DNA of 64,000 nt. Origin: Aphrocallistes beatrix (lineage: Eukaryota; Porifera; Hexactinellida; Sceptrulophora; Aphrocallistidae). Below the pieces are notes generated by a model, which was given only the letters and a program-made list of their open reading frames with translations, was not told the origin of the DNA and did no database searches. Positions 45,221-56,302 of the stretch are shown piece after piece; positions within the stretch are counted from its first letter, which is position 1; every line of letters begins with the position of its first letter. The stretch covers positions 10,823,524 through 10,887,523 of the forward strand of contig OY725488.1 in the NCBI GenBank assembly GCA_963281255.1, in the 5' to 3' direction. The position numbers and the translations under genes are program-made.

Positions 45221-46340
45221 TTCGATTGGATCAAATTACACCAAATTTGGATCATATATTACTTATATGGTGGAGATTTGAACATGGGTCCAAATTCTGA
45301 AAATTTTTCCCATCTCTCACAAACCTTCTCACAAACCTAATTCAATGAACAAATACAAATTAGAATCTGTGATTGTTTGTGATTGCAGTTAAATAACTTT
45401 CCTAACTTTAAGAAGTTATTGAAATGTACAAGATTTTCTCCATTTTTGTAAATGTCGGGGCCTAATTTCAAATCTTACTTAGGGCTAACTATTTCTAGAA
45501 GAGAATTCCTAAATTATACTGCGATACATCTTGCTAAGATGCATTGCCTATTGCCATTTAATGGGAATTTGGATTCCCTACACAGCATCCCACTTATCTT
45601 CACAGATCACCTAATATATCCAGGCACTATTATTCACAAAGACATCTAAAGCGTTGGCAGAGCAGTTATTAGTATCAGTTCACCCATATCAGATATTAGT
45701 ATAATATTTGAATTAGAGGGATGGGGAACTATATTGTACCGTACATTGGATGATATCCTAAGTGTACTCTCTAATTAATGTTCCGAAACCTATATCACTA
45801 GGTGCGTTTACAAATGAAGTGTAGTGTAGGAAATTAGTGAGATACTGAAAGGGTATTTTGCTAAAGATAATCCCGAGGGGTTTACTAAGGTTAAATATTT
45901 CATCCTCTACTCTTGATCCATTATTAAATTAGATAAGATACAATTCTGAACTTTGCTGGAGTAAGCATATCAAATTATTCATTATGTTTCAGTAATTGAT
46001 CTAAATGTTAGTTACAGTTTTGGTATACACTCATGCATAATAGAAGGATTAACTATGAAATCATTTGTGCATCCTGCGGTAGAGGATATTATGGATCAAT
46101 TTACACAGAAAATTAAATGCACCAAGGGACTTATCTTAAGTTAGATATTCCTTCAATATTAATATTTTAATTACGGATTGAAGCCATACATTATAAAAAT
46201 TTGGGATTCTCTCGAAGTTAGCATTTTAGAATTCTGTGAGGTAATTGATTGAAGGATAATTTGTACATGAAACATGGCTCATGCGTAAAGATCTAAGCAT
46301 GTTGTCATATTTTTCTTTGGGAAGTCCCTTAATAAATGTA
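45221..46340. other. Intergenic DNA upstream of 7TM A2
   Basis: No gene. It contains the promoter-associated motif AAGGGACTTAT at 46124-46134, shared with the region before 7TM A4. Confidence 0.6.
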
Positions 46341-46348
46341 TATAAATA
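46341..46348 (+). promoter_or_regulatory. TATA box of 7TM A2
   Basis: TATAAATA 60 bp before the ATG at 46401, with AAGTCCCTTA (46322-46331), an inverted copy of the upstream AAGGGACTT motif, just ahead of it. Confidence 0.6.
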
Positions 46349-46400
46349 ATATAGTGTTCCGTTCTAGAGTTAATAATTTCGATTTATATCATTGTTAAAA

Positions 46401-47477
46401 ATGATTAGTCGCGAAGTACTACGTTTCATGAATTCTATCGAAATACTAGGATTATGTCCGGTCATCATACTTTCATTGCTAATATCGGTTATCTGGGATA
46501 TTTATTTCGCTAAGAGGATATTATATTTCGTGAGGATATATCGAGAATGCATGATAAAGGCTAAAACTGATCCATTCGGAAATTTTGCGGAAGCAGCACG
46601 CAATTACAAAGTGGAAATAGTTACACACGTTTTTCTGCTGATTATGAACATCACTGAATTCACTACAATTGGAGTGTACTTAGGAGGATCGAATGCCAAC
46701 TTACTGATTTTTCATTCAAATCATACTGATCTTAAAAATGCTACAATTCATGATTGCAAAGAAGAACTTCAGCTTCGAATGCTTGATTTTGAAATACTCA
46801 TTGCGAATCCTTTTTTTCTAATTCTATACACAATTGCACAAGTAAGCTTACTATTCTCCATTGCGCTTGGAATTTGTCTCGTGAAGTATCTTCACATTAG
46901 TTATCATGAATTGAACATTAATCCTTTTAAAATCATCAAACGCTTTCTCCTGATCACATCACTAATAGGAATTTTCCTCATAATATCTGGATCCATTCTT
47001 AAGTTAATGATCATGAACTGGTTAGTTGAGCCGATAATACTGTTCACTTACTTTTGCATCTGGGTCAAAAGTAATCGAACATTTTACAAAACTCTGCAAT
47101 GGAGGACAATGGAGTATAGAATCAGAGGAAGAAGCAATTGCATTGTCAGAAGATCTGTCATCAGCTGTCACCAATTTTTGATCATCAATAGTTGCTTTGG
47201 AGTAATACTCGCTTGTACTATACTCATTCAATTCTTAACGCAATACTCCCTCTTAATTGCGATTGCATTCTTTGATGGGCCATGTCTCTTCCAATACTTA
47301 TATGGGACTTCTTACCACAAACCTCTCCTTAATACTCAAAATCAAATCAGTTCACTTGAACTCGCTCGTGAATATTTTGCCTTTATTTTGTTGTTCCTGA
47401 TCTTAACAATATCAGTATTACTTGCTGTGGAGTATGTATTGGTAAGTGCCTTCATTTGCGGGGCTATCTCATCTTGA
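46401..47477 (+). CDS. Orphan 7TM protein, subfamily A copy 2 (frameshifted tail)
   Basis: A 358-aa multipass protein starting MISREVLRF. The earlier in-frame TTG is not needed. Seven hydrophobic segments are visible, with a basic loop after TM1 (KAKTDPFGNFAEAARNYK), an N-glycosylation-rich loop between TM2 and TM3 with one Cys, and a basic loop between TM5 and TM6 (RIRGRSNCIVRR). A second Cys lies before TM7 (DGPCLFQ). Near 47464-47469 two extra bases (CT) relative to the sisters shift the frame inside the end of TM7, giving AISS and a stop. The DNA for the conserved tail (RTRFTPSL-EPLLF) continues out of frame to 47562. Possibly a pseudogene or an allele without the tail. Function unknown. 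Confidence 0.75.
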   Translation: MISREVLRFMNSIEILGLCPVIILSLLISVIWDIYFAKRILYFVRIYRECMIKAKTDPFGNFAEAARNYKVEIVTHVFLLIMNITEFTTIGVYLGGSNANLLIFHSNHTDLKNATIHDCKEELQLRMLDFEILIANPFFLILYTIAQVSLLFSIALGICLVKYLHISYHELNINPFKIIKRFLLITSLIGIFLIISGSILKLMIMNWLVEPIILFTYFCIWVKSNRTFYKTLQWRTMEYRIRGRSNCIVRRSVISCHQFLIINSCFGVILACTILIQFLTQYSLLIAIAFFDGPCLFQYLYGTSYHKPLLNTQNQISSLELAREYFAFILLFLILTISVLLAVEYVLVSAFICGAISS

Positions 47478-47562
47478 AGCAACTAAAGTTTCGATTATAC
47501 AAAGTCCGCACCAGGTTTACACCTAGTCTTGATGAGCCACTACTCTTCGCTCATACAGATTG
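47478..47562 (+). pseudogene. Out-of-frame cytoplasmic tail of 7TM A2
   Basis: Encodes QLKFRLYKVRTRFTPSL, then an EPLLF-type end, in the frame used by the sister genes. It is detached from the upstream frame by the 2-bp insertion. Confidence 0.8.
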
Positions 47563-49330
47563 AACAGAAAATATTATATACTACTACATATATGTATTAT
47601 CTTCCTCAGTGTTCAATATTGTGTTATATTTAGTGCCCACACAAATAACTACATTTTTGTTACTTAAAGATACTTTTTCGTATATTAATTATGATGTTTT
47701 ATGTATTAGTAGTATATCTTGGAATAGTTAAAACATATTAAACTAGCATTGTGTTAATATATAGTGGCTTCATAAGCGTAGACTCCAACAGGGTTAGTAG
47801 GACCATAACCCAAACAATAATTTCGAAGGCTATTATTTTCTATTGTCCATAATAGGATTTGTCAAAATAGCTATACCAATCCTGATTCCAGAGTCTACAC
47901 TTCTAGGTTAAAGCCTTTTTTTGGATGAAATTTATTGTTAGCAATTATACTTGGCATCATTTGGACAAATACTTGTTTTTTCAAGATCATAGATATGCGT
48001 TACCAGCATATGCTACGTACACTTAGTTTGAACAAATAATTTTACAGCAATGAAGTAAAATATTAGTAAACCTATTAATACAAAAGTTTTATTTTATCCT
48101 TTAATTAATGTGAATTGACAGTGGCAGCAGTTAGCTAATTAACTGAATCTGGCTATGCATAGGCAAAAAATATATTATTAAGCATGCGAAGTTACCTATA
48201 ATCTGACAAATAACACAATTTATAATTTGCAACCGTTTACAGTTTTGGAAATAGCCACCAAGATACATTACTTAGCAACGCAAACATTCGAATTTCTAAA
48301 TGTCTAAGGTGAAATTTCTTAAAAGGAGAACGTTATTGATGCAACATGAGCTCTGCAAAAAATGGAAAATTATTTTTCACACATTTTCTATACAATATAA
48401 ATGACTTCACTTCAGAGCATTATAGGAGCGCGCTCCTATTTTGGAGAGCGGAGACTGAAGCGCGCTCCTTTTGGAACACAGGAGCAGAAAACGGAGCGGC
48501 GTTCTTACTTTTGAGGAGTGAGCTCACTGGAGCGCACTCCTTTTAATGAAGTTTATTTTAACAATTTCCCTAGATATCTAACAATTTTTCTCAATATTTC
48601 TTACTGAAATTCAATTTAGGTAATGAATTTTGAAAAATATGCTTGAAACTAGCTTTCAACTATCGAACTTTTGTTTATAAGGATGTGTAGATCCCAAATA
48701 TAATATTATCGATCCTATACTGATAATCTTCTTTTTGTTTGCAAGAGATTCATAAAACCAAATTTGAAATGAATTAGTGGAAGTGATCAATATTTGGCAC
48801 TCGTAGGGACGCACCCATGGGGATTCTGTCGACATAAAGTGTCCGCTAACCGTGCTAGGCAAATGCACAAAATGAGCTTTTATATATTATGCTATTGCGA
48901 TACGAGATTAAATCAGTTTTACAAATAATCCCATTTTATCATCTCTATCAAAATACGTAGCATTCCAGCATAAACATATCCTTTGAAATCATTGAACTAT
49001 TACAGTATATCTATGTTATATTGAGATGATAAGAAGGGATTGTGTGCGATCGAATTCCTAAGACACAACTCTTAATTGAGATTGAATGGATTTAGACGAA
49101 GGGATTGTATTACTAGGGATGTATTTGAAGTAATCAATTTCTTCTTCTTTCACTATTAATCTTTTTGCTAACGAATTGATTATTACTGAAATAAATATTT
49201 TTCAAGGTAGCTATTAAATCATCCTATTTGCAAGTAGTTTTAACGCTCAATTTAAAATTAAAACAGCATTCATGTATGATGATTTAAGATTGGAGTCATA
49301 CTTTTCTCTGGCAAACTCTGAAGAGGCATA
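47563..49330. other. Intergenic DNA, no gene
   Basis: Non-coding apart from MITEs. A decayed Helitron-like 3' end (CGACATAAAGTGTCCG then GCACAAAATGAGC) lies near 48825-48880. Confidence 0.6.
48414..48550. mobile_element. Palindromic MITE (GGAGCGCGCTCC)
   Basis: AGCATTATAGGAGCGCGCTCC on the left (first base aside) mirrors GGAGCGCACTCCTTTTAATG on the right, with GGAGCG/CGCTCC repeated inside. Related to the fragments at 7009 and 18711. The open frame at 48346 that crosses it is not a gene. Confidence 0.65.
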
Positions 49331-49338
49331 TATAAATA
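49331..49338 (+). promoter_or_regulatory. TATA box of 7TM A3 pseudogene
   Basis: TATAAATA 70 bp before the ATG at 49401. Confidence 0.5.
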
Positions 49339-49400
49339 GTCCAATATTTGATCCAAAGATGAATAATTTCTAGTTATACTACAGTAATATATCATTGAAA

Positions 49401-50535
49401 ATGTTTAGTCACGTATCAACGTATAGTGAAATACTTCTTTACACTTATAATACTGCCAGTATTCATAGCTGCTACCTGGGACATAAATTTTGTGAAGAGA
49501 ATTGTTCATTTTGTGAGAATATATCGGAAATGTAGGATTAATGCTAAGACTGATCCATTCGGAAATTTTGCGGAAGCAGCACGAAATTACAAAGTGGAGA
49601 TAGTTACACACGTATTTTTGCTAATTATCAATATCACTGAATTTATTACTTTGATAATGTACATGGGCGGATTAACTGTTAATTACCGGAATTCTTTTTC
49701 AAATTCCACTTATTTCATAAATGGTGAAGATTATGAAGCACTTCAGTTTCCATCGTTTGAATTCAAATTAACCTTTGCAAATCCATTTTTTCGCATCATA
49801 GTATCAACTGCACAAGTAAGTTTACTATTTTCCATTGCGTTTGGAATTTGTCTCGTGAAGTATCTTCACATTAGTTATCATGAATTGAGCATTAACCCTT
49901 TTAAAATCATCAAACGTTTTCTCCTGATCACATCACTGTTAAGCATCTCCCTAATAATATCTGGATCCATTCCTCAGTTAATCATGATAGAGTGTTTAGT
50001 TGAGCCGATAATACTGTTCGTTTACTTTTGCATTTGGGTTAAATGTAATCGAACATTTTACGGAACTCTCCAATGGAGACGTATGGAGTTTAAGATCAGA
50101 GGAAGAAGCAACTGGATTGTCAGAAGATCTGTCATTAACTGTCAACAATTCGGGATTATTATGAGCTGTATTGGTTTCATACTCGCTTGTATAATACTTG
50201 CTCAATTTCTAACACAAAAACTCTTTCTTAACCTCGATAGCTCTCTACGATGGGCCTTGTCTTTTCCAATACTTTTATGGAACATCTAACACAAGCCTGT
50301 GCTTGCTACTCAGAAACAGATCGCTGCACTTGAACTCTCTGATAAAGTTTTCTCTGGCATTATCAAATCCCTGATCGTAATAGCGATGGTGTTACTAACG
50401 ATAGAGTATGTTTTGGCAAGCGTATTGATTTTCGGGACTATTATTTTGAAGTCACTAAAGTTTCGAATTTACAAAATTCGCACCAGATTTACACCCAAAC
50501 TTAACGAGCCTTTACTCATCAATCCTGCAAATTAG
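49401..50535 (+). pseudogene. Orphan 7TM, subfamily A copy 3, at least three frameshifts
   Basis: The proper ATG (MFSHVSTYSEILL) is in a different frame from the body, which opens around 49426 (FTLIILPVFIAATWD). Homology then runs through TM1-TM6. Before 50250 the frame is lost near the DGPCLFQ segment (read as LRWALSF). After 50299 it resumes with PVLATQKQIAALEL, TM7 and the full tail RTRFTPKLNEPLL. The loop between TM2 and TM3 has no Cys, unlike the intact copies. The GTG at 49426 is not a credible start. Confidence 0.85.
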
Positions 50536-51478
50536 CAAAATTGCTATGCAGTACTACTACATATACGTATGTATTTTCTTCAGTGTTTAGATAGATCTCT
50601 TTTGAACCCCCAATTTTAGATACTTTTTATTTTGTGCATACGGTATTTATAATTGTTCCATTATTTGTTATTACTTGAATCATTGCTTTCTAAATATGCA
50701 AGGCCATTTCACTGATTTTAGCCAGGGATAGGATGAAGATAGCGATAATCAATACTAATGTAAATATCGAAAATGTCCATTATAAGTCTAAATAATATAT
50801 TAACAACACATATAAACATGATATCAAAATATTTTCGGTTAATAAGGTTTTCCGCTTAATCGGGGCAAAATGTCCTTTGATCGATGCGGCCCTATTAAGC
50901 GGTGTCGACCCCACTTTTTAGTTATGCCTATTTTATTGACTATGTTAGTAGATGTAAGTACTCGTATCCATTACTAATTTCCATTTATCTTGTACAAGCA
51001 CTGCCCCTGAACTCATGAACCATCTTACTAGTACGACTATGTCTCGTGGATACAATATACTGGAATTATTACGTAATAAATACTAAATTGAATTTAAAGG
51101 TGGAGATTGAATGTATGACACCAAGGGACTTATTTTGAGATGATATTTTGTCATAATTTAATGCTAACCTATTTTCTTGAAATTGGATTCTTTGAGGGAA
51201 AATACAGAATGTTAGCATTTTAAATGATCCCAAAGTTCATTGTAGTAATCTGATGAACACGTAATATATTGGATTAACTAAATTGTGCAATCACAAATGC
51301 AAACGTGTATAGGGTATATACTGAATTCTAGCAAAGATCCATAGCACCACGGGACTTATTTCAAGTTTGTACTTTCATCTTACTTCATTGTGATCATTTG
51401 GTTGCAAATTGATGCTTAAAACTTAATGAAGTATGATCTAAACGAGATTCTTTTCTTCGGATAGTCCCTAAAATACAC
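50536..51478. other. Intergenic DNA upstream of 7TM A4
   Basis: No gene. A MITE piece with TTCCGCTTAATCGGGGC lies near 50845-50900; related ends occur at 54476-54522. The motif AAGGGACTTAT occurs at 51123-51133 and ACGGGACTTATT near 51349-51360. Confidence 0.55.
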
Positions 51479-51486
51479 ATATATAC
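51479..51486 (+). promoter_or_regulatory. Weak TATA-like box of 7TM A4
   Basis: CACATATATACAC about 55 bp before the ATG, preceded by TAGTCCCTAAAA at 51462-51473, an inverted form of the shared GGGACTTA motif. Confidence 0.4.
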
Positions 51487-51538
51487 ACTATTCGATGCAA
51501 ATTCAATAATTTTAAGTTGTACTCATCAATTGTTATAA

Positions 51539-52696
51539 ATGATTAATAATGATCTATTCCAAGTTAGAAATATCCAAGAATGGGTACTCTTTCCAGTTAT
51601 AACACTTTCAGTGTTTATATCAGTTATCTGGGACACTTATTTCATAAAGAAAATAGTTCATTTCGTGAGAATTTATCAAGAATGTATGGAAAGAGCTAAG
51701 ACTGATCCATTCGGAAATTTCGCAGAAGCAGCACGCAACTACAAAGTAGAGGTAATTACAAACGCATTTTTGCTGATAATGAACATAACTGAATTCACTA
51801 CAATTGTAATGTACGGAGTAGGTTCGGTGCCTACTAATAGCATGAACTTTAATTCAAACTACAATGAGTCTATAAATGGTACAGTTCACGATTGTAGCAA
51901 AGAATATTTTCACACGCTTGATTTGGAATTGGCCTTTGAGAATCCTTTTTTTTCCATCCTAATATCATTTGGAAAAGCGGGACTACTATTCTCCATCGCG
52001 CTTGGAATTTGTCTCGTGAAGTATCTTCACATTAGCTATCATGAATTGAACTTTGACTCTTTTAAAATCATTAAACGTTTTCTCCTGATCACATCACTGA
52101 TAGGCATCTTCCTCATAATATCTGGATCCATTCCTCAGTTAATGATAATAGAGTGTTTAGTCGAGCCAATAATACTGTTCGTTTACTTCTGCATTTGGGT
52201 CAAAAGTAATCGAACATTCTACAAAACTCTACAATGGAGGACGATGGAGTATAGAATCAGAGGAAGAAGCAATTGCATTGTCAGAAGATCAATCATCAAC
52301 TGTCACCAATTCTTAATTATTTCTAGTTGCATTGGGGTAGCACTCGCTTGTATTTTAATCACTCAATTCCTAACGCAATACTTCTTTTTAATCGCGACAG
52401 CTATTTACGATGGGCCTTGTCTCTTCCAACACCTATTTGGGACTTCTTACTACAATCCTGTACTAACTACTCAAAATCAAATCGGTTCACTTCAACTCTC
52501 CAGTGATGTTTTCTCACTTATTAATAGGGGTTTGCTCATAATTGTATCAGCATTATTCGCTGTAGAGTATGTGTTGGCAAGTACCTTCATTTTCGGAGTT
52601 GTCATCTTAAAACAACTAAAGTTTCGAATTTACAAACGCCGTACCAGGTTTACACCTAGTCTTAACGATCCGCTACTCTTCGATCATGCAAATTGA
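51539..52696 (+). CDS. Orphan 7TM protein, subfamily A copy 4 (intact)
   Basis: 385 aa, the only clearly intact A copy. Predicted TM segments lie near residues 17-36, 70-93, 137-160, 181-204, 207-222, 257-290 and 326-357. Charge places the N-terminus outside and the C-terminus inside, as in GPCRs. The loop after TM1 is unusually long and charged (37-69). The TM2-TM3 loop has glycosylation sites at N109 and N113 and Cys119. The loop before TM7 has DGPCLFQ with Cys294. The TM5-TM6 loop is RIRGRSNCIVRR (239-250), and the tail is RTRFTPSLNDPLL (368-380). No DRY or NPxxY. No family recognised. Intronless, ATG supported. A chemoreceptor-like role is inference from tandem expansion only. Confidence 0.85.
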   Translation: MINNDLFQVRNIQEWVLFPVITLSVFISVIWDTYFIKKIVHFVRIYQECMERAKTDPFGNFAEAARNYKVEVITNAFLLIMNITEFTTIVMYGVGSVPTNSMNFNSNYNESINGTVHDCSKEYFHTLDLELAFENPFFSILISFGKAGLLFSIALGICLVKYLHISYHELNFDSFKIIKRFLLITSLIGIFLIISGSIPQLMIIECLVEPIILFVYFCIWVKSNRTFYKTLQWRTMEYRIRGRSNCIVRRSIINCHQFLIISSCIGVALACILITQFLTQYFFLIATAIYDGPCLFQHLFGTSYYNPVLTTQNQIGSLQLSSDVFSLINRGLLIIVSALFAVEYVLASTFIFGVVILKQLKFRIYKRRTRFTPSLNDPLLFDHAN

Positions 52697-52989
52697 GCAG
52701 AAAGTATTAAATTCCCCTACAATACTATATAACTATCCTTACTAATGTAGACATCAGAAACAATACATATCATGCACATTTAGAGATATTATATAATATA
52801 TATTTTTGTAATTTTCCTTTGCTACTAGTTGAGTTTTAGGACCTGTAATCTGTATTTTTGTTATTATTAAAACTTTTGAAAATTGATATAATTGTACTAT
52901 AATATGGAGTTTTACGGATAGGCTCTGATTTTGATTTCAAATTTTCAACAGAGACTGCAAGAGTGTAAGAATTTCCAAATAGTAAAATC

Positions 52990-53738
52990 CATGGTGGTAG
53001 TAATGTATTCCATTCTAATATTTTTGATTTAGATTTAGCTATTGTAAATCCAATATTTTCCATCATAATATCAGTTGCGCACGTCGGAATGATTTTCTTT
53101 ATCTGTCTTGGAATCTGTCTCGTAAAGTATCTTCATTTCATATCATCAAATCAATATCAACCCTTTCAAATTCATCAAGCATTTCCTCACAATAACATTG
53201 TTGATAGGAATTTTCTTTGTAATAACTGGATCTATTCCTCAGTTAATGATCATTGAAAAGTTGATTGAGCCTGTGACATTGTCCGTCTATTTTTATATTT
53301 GGATAAAGAGTAACATAACATTCTACAAAATTCTACGATGGAGAAGTATGGAGTTTAGAATCAGAGGCAGAAGCAACTGGACTGTTAGAAGATCTGTCAT
53401 TAGCTACCAACAGTTTATGATAATCATGAGTTGCGTAGGAATTATCTATGGATGTTTTTTGGTAGCTGAATTTCTGTTACAATACTTTTTCCTAATTGTG
53501 ACAGCTCTTTATGATGGTCCCTGTTTATTCAACTATTTATACGGGACTGCCTACTTCAAGCCTCTACTGACTACACAGAAACAGATTGATGCCTGAACAT
53601 CAGTCATAAGATTCTCACATATATCTTAACATTCTTGATACTAGCAGCATCAGTGTTGCTAGGCGCGGAATATATCTTGGCGTACCAGGTTCACACCTAG
53701 CCTTAATGAGCCACTGCTCTTCACTCAAGCAGATTGAA
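52990..53738 (+). pseudogene. Orphan 7TM, subfamily A copy 5, degraded
   Basis: The homology begins in the TM2-TM3 loop (TM1-TM2 absent) and continues through TM3 (ISVAHVGMIFFICLGICL) and, after a frameshift at the SYHE equivalent, TM4-TM6 in one frame from 53198. A stop follows KQIDA at 53596. TM7 is partly present, and a deletion joins EYILA directly to YQVHT in place of the RIYKRRTRFT region. The tail DNA (LNEPLLFTQAD) ends near 53738. Confidence 0.85.
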
Positions 53739-54709
53739 CCATACAGGAAATGTGGAAATATAGCTACAAAAATACATGATTGTATATCAATGCGCTTTTC
53801 CTGATTATTTCGTATTTTCTTGTCAACAGCTCAATCAGTTAGATTACATTCTAAACAGCCATAGTTAGGATTTGATATAAAGACCTAATACTAATTATTC
53901 TTTTTAAATTCTTGGGTTTACTACTTATGTCTCACATTTAAAATATGCAATAATTATTATGTGTATAATCTAAAATAACTTGTCGTGGAGATTGGAAGAA
54001 TTCCTATCAAATAAATGATCTCAAGTGGTTTATATAAAGTTAACTATTTCATTATCCTTCAATGTTAACTTATTAGTGATAAATATTGAGATGAGAGGAA
54101 TTTTGAATTTGCGTGGAGATAGCAAAATTTATCATTCTTATCTGTGATCAAAATATTTGTCCGATCGCTTAGCTTTTTACAGCATAAACTCGTCTAGTTG
54201 ATGGTAGATGAAATGCATAATATCAGGTTTCAATTTCACATTGGGACACTTGTGATTATTAGCTCAATAGGAATGTGGAAAATACAGGACGACTGCCATA
54301 AACAGGACAAATCCCCAAATAAATTGCAAATAAATAATTTTCAAAATGCATTTCCTACTTTGTACAGCGCCAAGTAGGAATACAATCAACTCCACTCAAC
54401 CAGGATAAGTTTCCAGGAACGGGAATCGTTCTCATGCATAGTAACTAATGCGAAATTTATGTTAATTGGGAACTTCGCTTAATCGGGGAAAAATATCCGG
54501 GACCAAAGTGTCCCGATTAAGCGGAACAACCTGTGTTTCAATAACATAAATTACTCCAACTCGGTCTTTAGATTCTTATTTGGCGCAAAACAATGCATAT
54601 TCTTACTATTGTATCATTATGCATGAAAACTGAAAGATATCAAATTGAGCTAATCGGTAATTAAACATCGAAAGAATAGTACATCACACAAGTTTTTAGC
54701 AACTACAGC
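53739..54709. other. Intergenic DNA, no gene
   Basis: Non-coding. It includes a short MITE with TTCGCTTAATCGGGG / CCCGATTAAGCGGAA ends (54476-54522) and a segment (54279-54480) that resembles 58970-59190 upstream of 7TM B3. Confidence 0.55.
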
Positions 54710-54717
54710 TTATATTG

Positions 54718-54865
54718 GATATAGTGATAGTACGGGGACAGGAAATGTTTTGTCAAATTATCACTATATCCAATATATATTCAATAAAATTGGAATGGAA
54801 TGTCATCGACTGGGGCACCTCAAACCCAATAAAATTATCACTATATCCTATATATCACTATATCC
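54718..54865. promoter_or_regulatory. Cluster of ATCACTATATCC motifs upstream of 7TM B1
   Basis: The 12-mer occurs at 54760-54771, 54837-54848 and 54854-54865, and inverted at 54718-54729. The first inverted pair could form a hairpin. The arrangement is preserved upstream of 7TM B3 (59355-59492). It could be a regulatory cluster or a small transposon carried with the gene. Confidence 0.4.
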
Positions 54866-55124
54866 ACTATCTACTGTATCACATTACTATAAATTTGGAA
54901 CAAAATAATCTATCCGGGAATTAAAAAGTATAATTTCCAATGCTAATCCCAATGAAGTAATAGGGTGTAGCTTTTCACAAAACAGCATAATGTGATTGGG
55001 TCTCAAAAGTAGTCAATTACAAATTTATGATTTACTACATAATAATTGACAAAGGTTAGTACATCAGCATTGCTCGTATGCTTACTGCGGGAATTAAAGC
55101 AATTCATCTATTCTAGTTGAAAGG

Positions 55125-55148
55125 TATATAAACAACTGTGGACCGTTT
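55125..55148 (+). promoter_or_regulatory. Core promoter of 7TM B1
   Basis: TATATAAA at 55125-55132 followed at once by ACTGTGGACCGTTT (55135-55148). The same TATA plus ACTGTRGACCGTTT pair precedes B2 and B3. Distance from TATA to ATG is 65 bp. Confidence 0.65.
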
Positions 55149-55189
55149 GAATTAAGATAAATCAATTTAGTAAAGTCATTTTGATAAAG

Positions 55190-56302
55190 ATGAGCATTGT
55201 GGACACTATTAGTCGTGATATAGATTACTTTTTTTTCTTCTATTCATTCTTGTTTGCTGGGTTGACAATACTTTGGAATGTCTACTTTGTGAAGAAGATT
55301 CTGTACTTCGTTAATTTGTACAGAAAGTCCATAGATTCAGCTAGGAATGACATACTCAATAACTACACAGAACTAGCACTACACTACAAAGTTGGAATCG
55401 TTAAGTATGCATTCCTCTTAGCAATAAATATCACCGAAATCAGTTCAGCCATAATATTTCTACTCGGAGTAGGAATGACTGTTGTAAATTCAACCAATGC
55501 CACAATTAGCAATTGTTATAGTGAGATATATAACATTGATTTGTATGTCATTACTGGAACTCCAATGGAAGCAGTTTTCAGCAGTATTGGACATGCGGGA
55601 TTTTTAATGTCATTAGCACTTGTGACATGCCTAATGGAATATCTTGATGCAGCATATCATAACATTAATAATCAGTCTCTGAAGTCCACTAAAATCATCC
55701 TTTTAATCTCGTGTGTAATTGGAGTTCTACTGATTATCACAGGCTCTATCCACCAATCATATATCCTTGAAAGGCTCATCTATCCTATTGTATTGCTGGT
55801 ATATTTTAGTTTTTGGGTCCGACAAACTCGTATATTTTATAAAACACTGGAGTGGCAGTCCATAGAGTATCGAGTTAGAGGAAGGAGCAGTCAGATAGTA
55901 GAGAGAGCAGTCAAAAGCAGTCACCATTTTGCTATCATAATGTGTCTGATGGGAATTGGGGTACTTAGCATAACTTTAGCTCAACTCATCAATGATTATT
56001 TTTTCATATTCACTATATTTGCTTACTGTCCAAACCTTGTCACACAACTCTATGGAACTCCTGACTACGAACCTCTGTTTACTACAACACCACAAATGAA
56101 CGCTTTTATACTTTCCGGTGAGATTACTTTAGGAATTCAGACAACCCTATATCTGATTGCTTTCCTAGCCATTACTTCTCAATACGTGTTAGCTACATTT
56201 GTATTCTTCCTTGGAATGTTTGTAAAGAAAATCAAATATCGTTTCGGAAGAGTTCGCACGAGGTTCACTCCTAGCCTTACTGACCCACTTCTCATCTCTT
56301 AA
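55190..56302 (+). CDS. Orphan 7TM protein, subfamily B copy 1 (intact)
   Basis: 370 aa from the ATG at 55190 (MSIVDTISRD). The in-frame TTG three codons earlier is rejected because B2 has the same length from its ATG. Seven hydrophobic segments lie near 14-33, 70-93, 127-150, 168-190, 196-211, 246-278 and 315-345. Distinctive features: ELALHYKV then NITE at the TM2 start and end; glycosylation sites N100 and N103 with Cys109 in the TM2-TM3 loop; FAYCPNL with Cys280; basic TM5-TM6 loop YRVRGRSSQIVERAVK; tail RVRTRFTPSLTDPLLIS. N-out, C-in by charge. About a quarter to a third of residues are shared with subfamily A, including YKVEI, NITE, the RGRS loop and the RTRFTP tail. No known family recognised. 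Confidence 0.87.
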   Translation: MSIVDTISRDIDYFFFFYSFLFAGLTILWNVYFVKKILYFVNLYRKSIDSARNDILNNYTELALHYKVGIVKYAFLLAINITEISSAIIFLLGVGMTVVNSTNATISNCYSEIYNIDLYVITGTPMEAVFSSIGHAGFLMSLALVTCLMEYLDAAYHNINNQSLKSTKIILLISCVIGVLLIITGSIHQSYILERLIYPIVLLVYFSFWVRQTRIFYKTLEWQSIEYRVRGRSSQIVERAVKSSHHFAIIMCLMGIGVLSITLAQLINDYFFIFTIFAYCPNLVTQLYGTPDYEPLFTTTPQMNAFILSGEITLGIQTTLYLIAFLAITSQYVLATFVFFLGMFVKKIKYRFGRVRTRFTPSLTDPLLIS

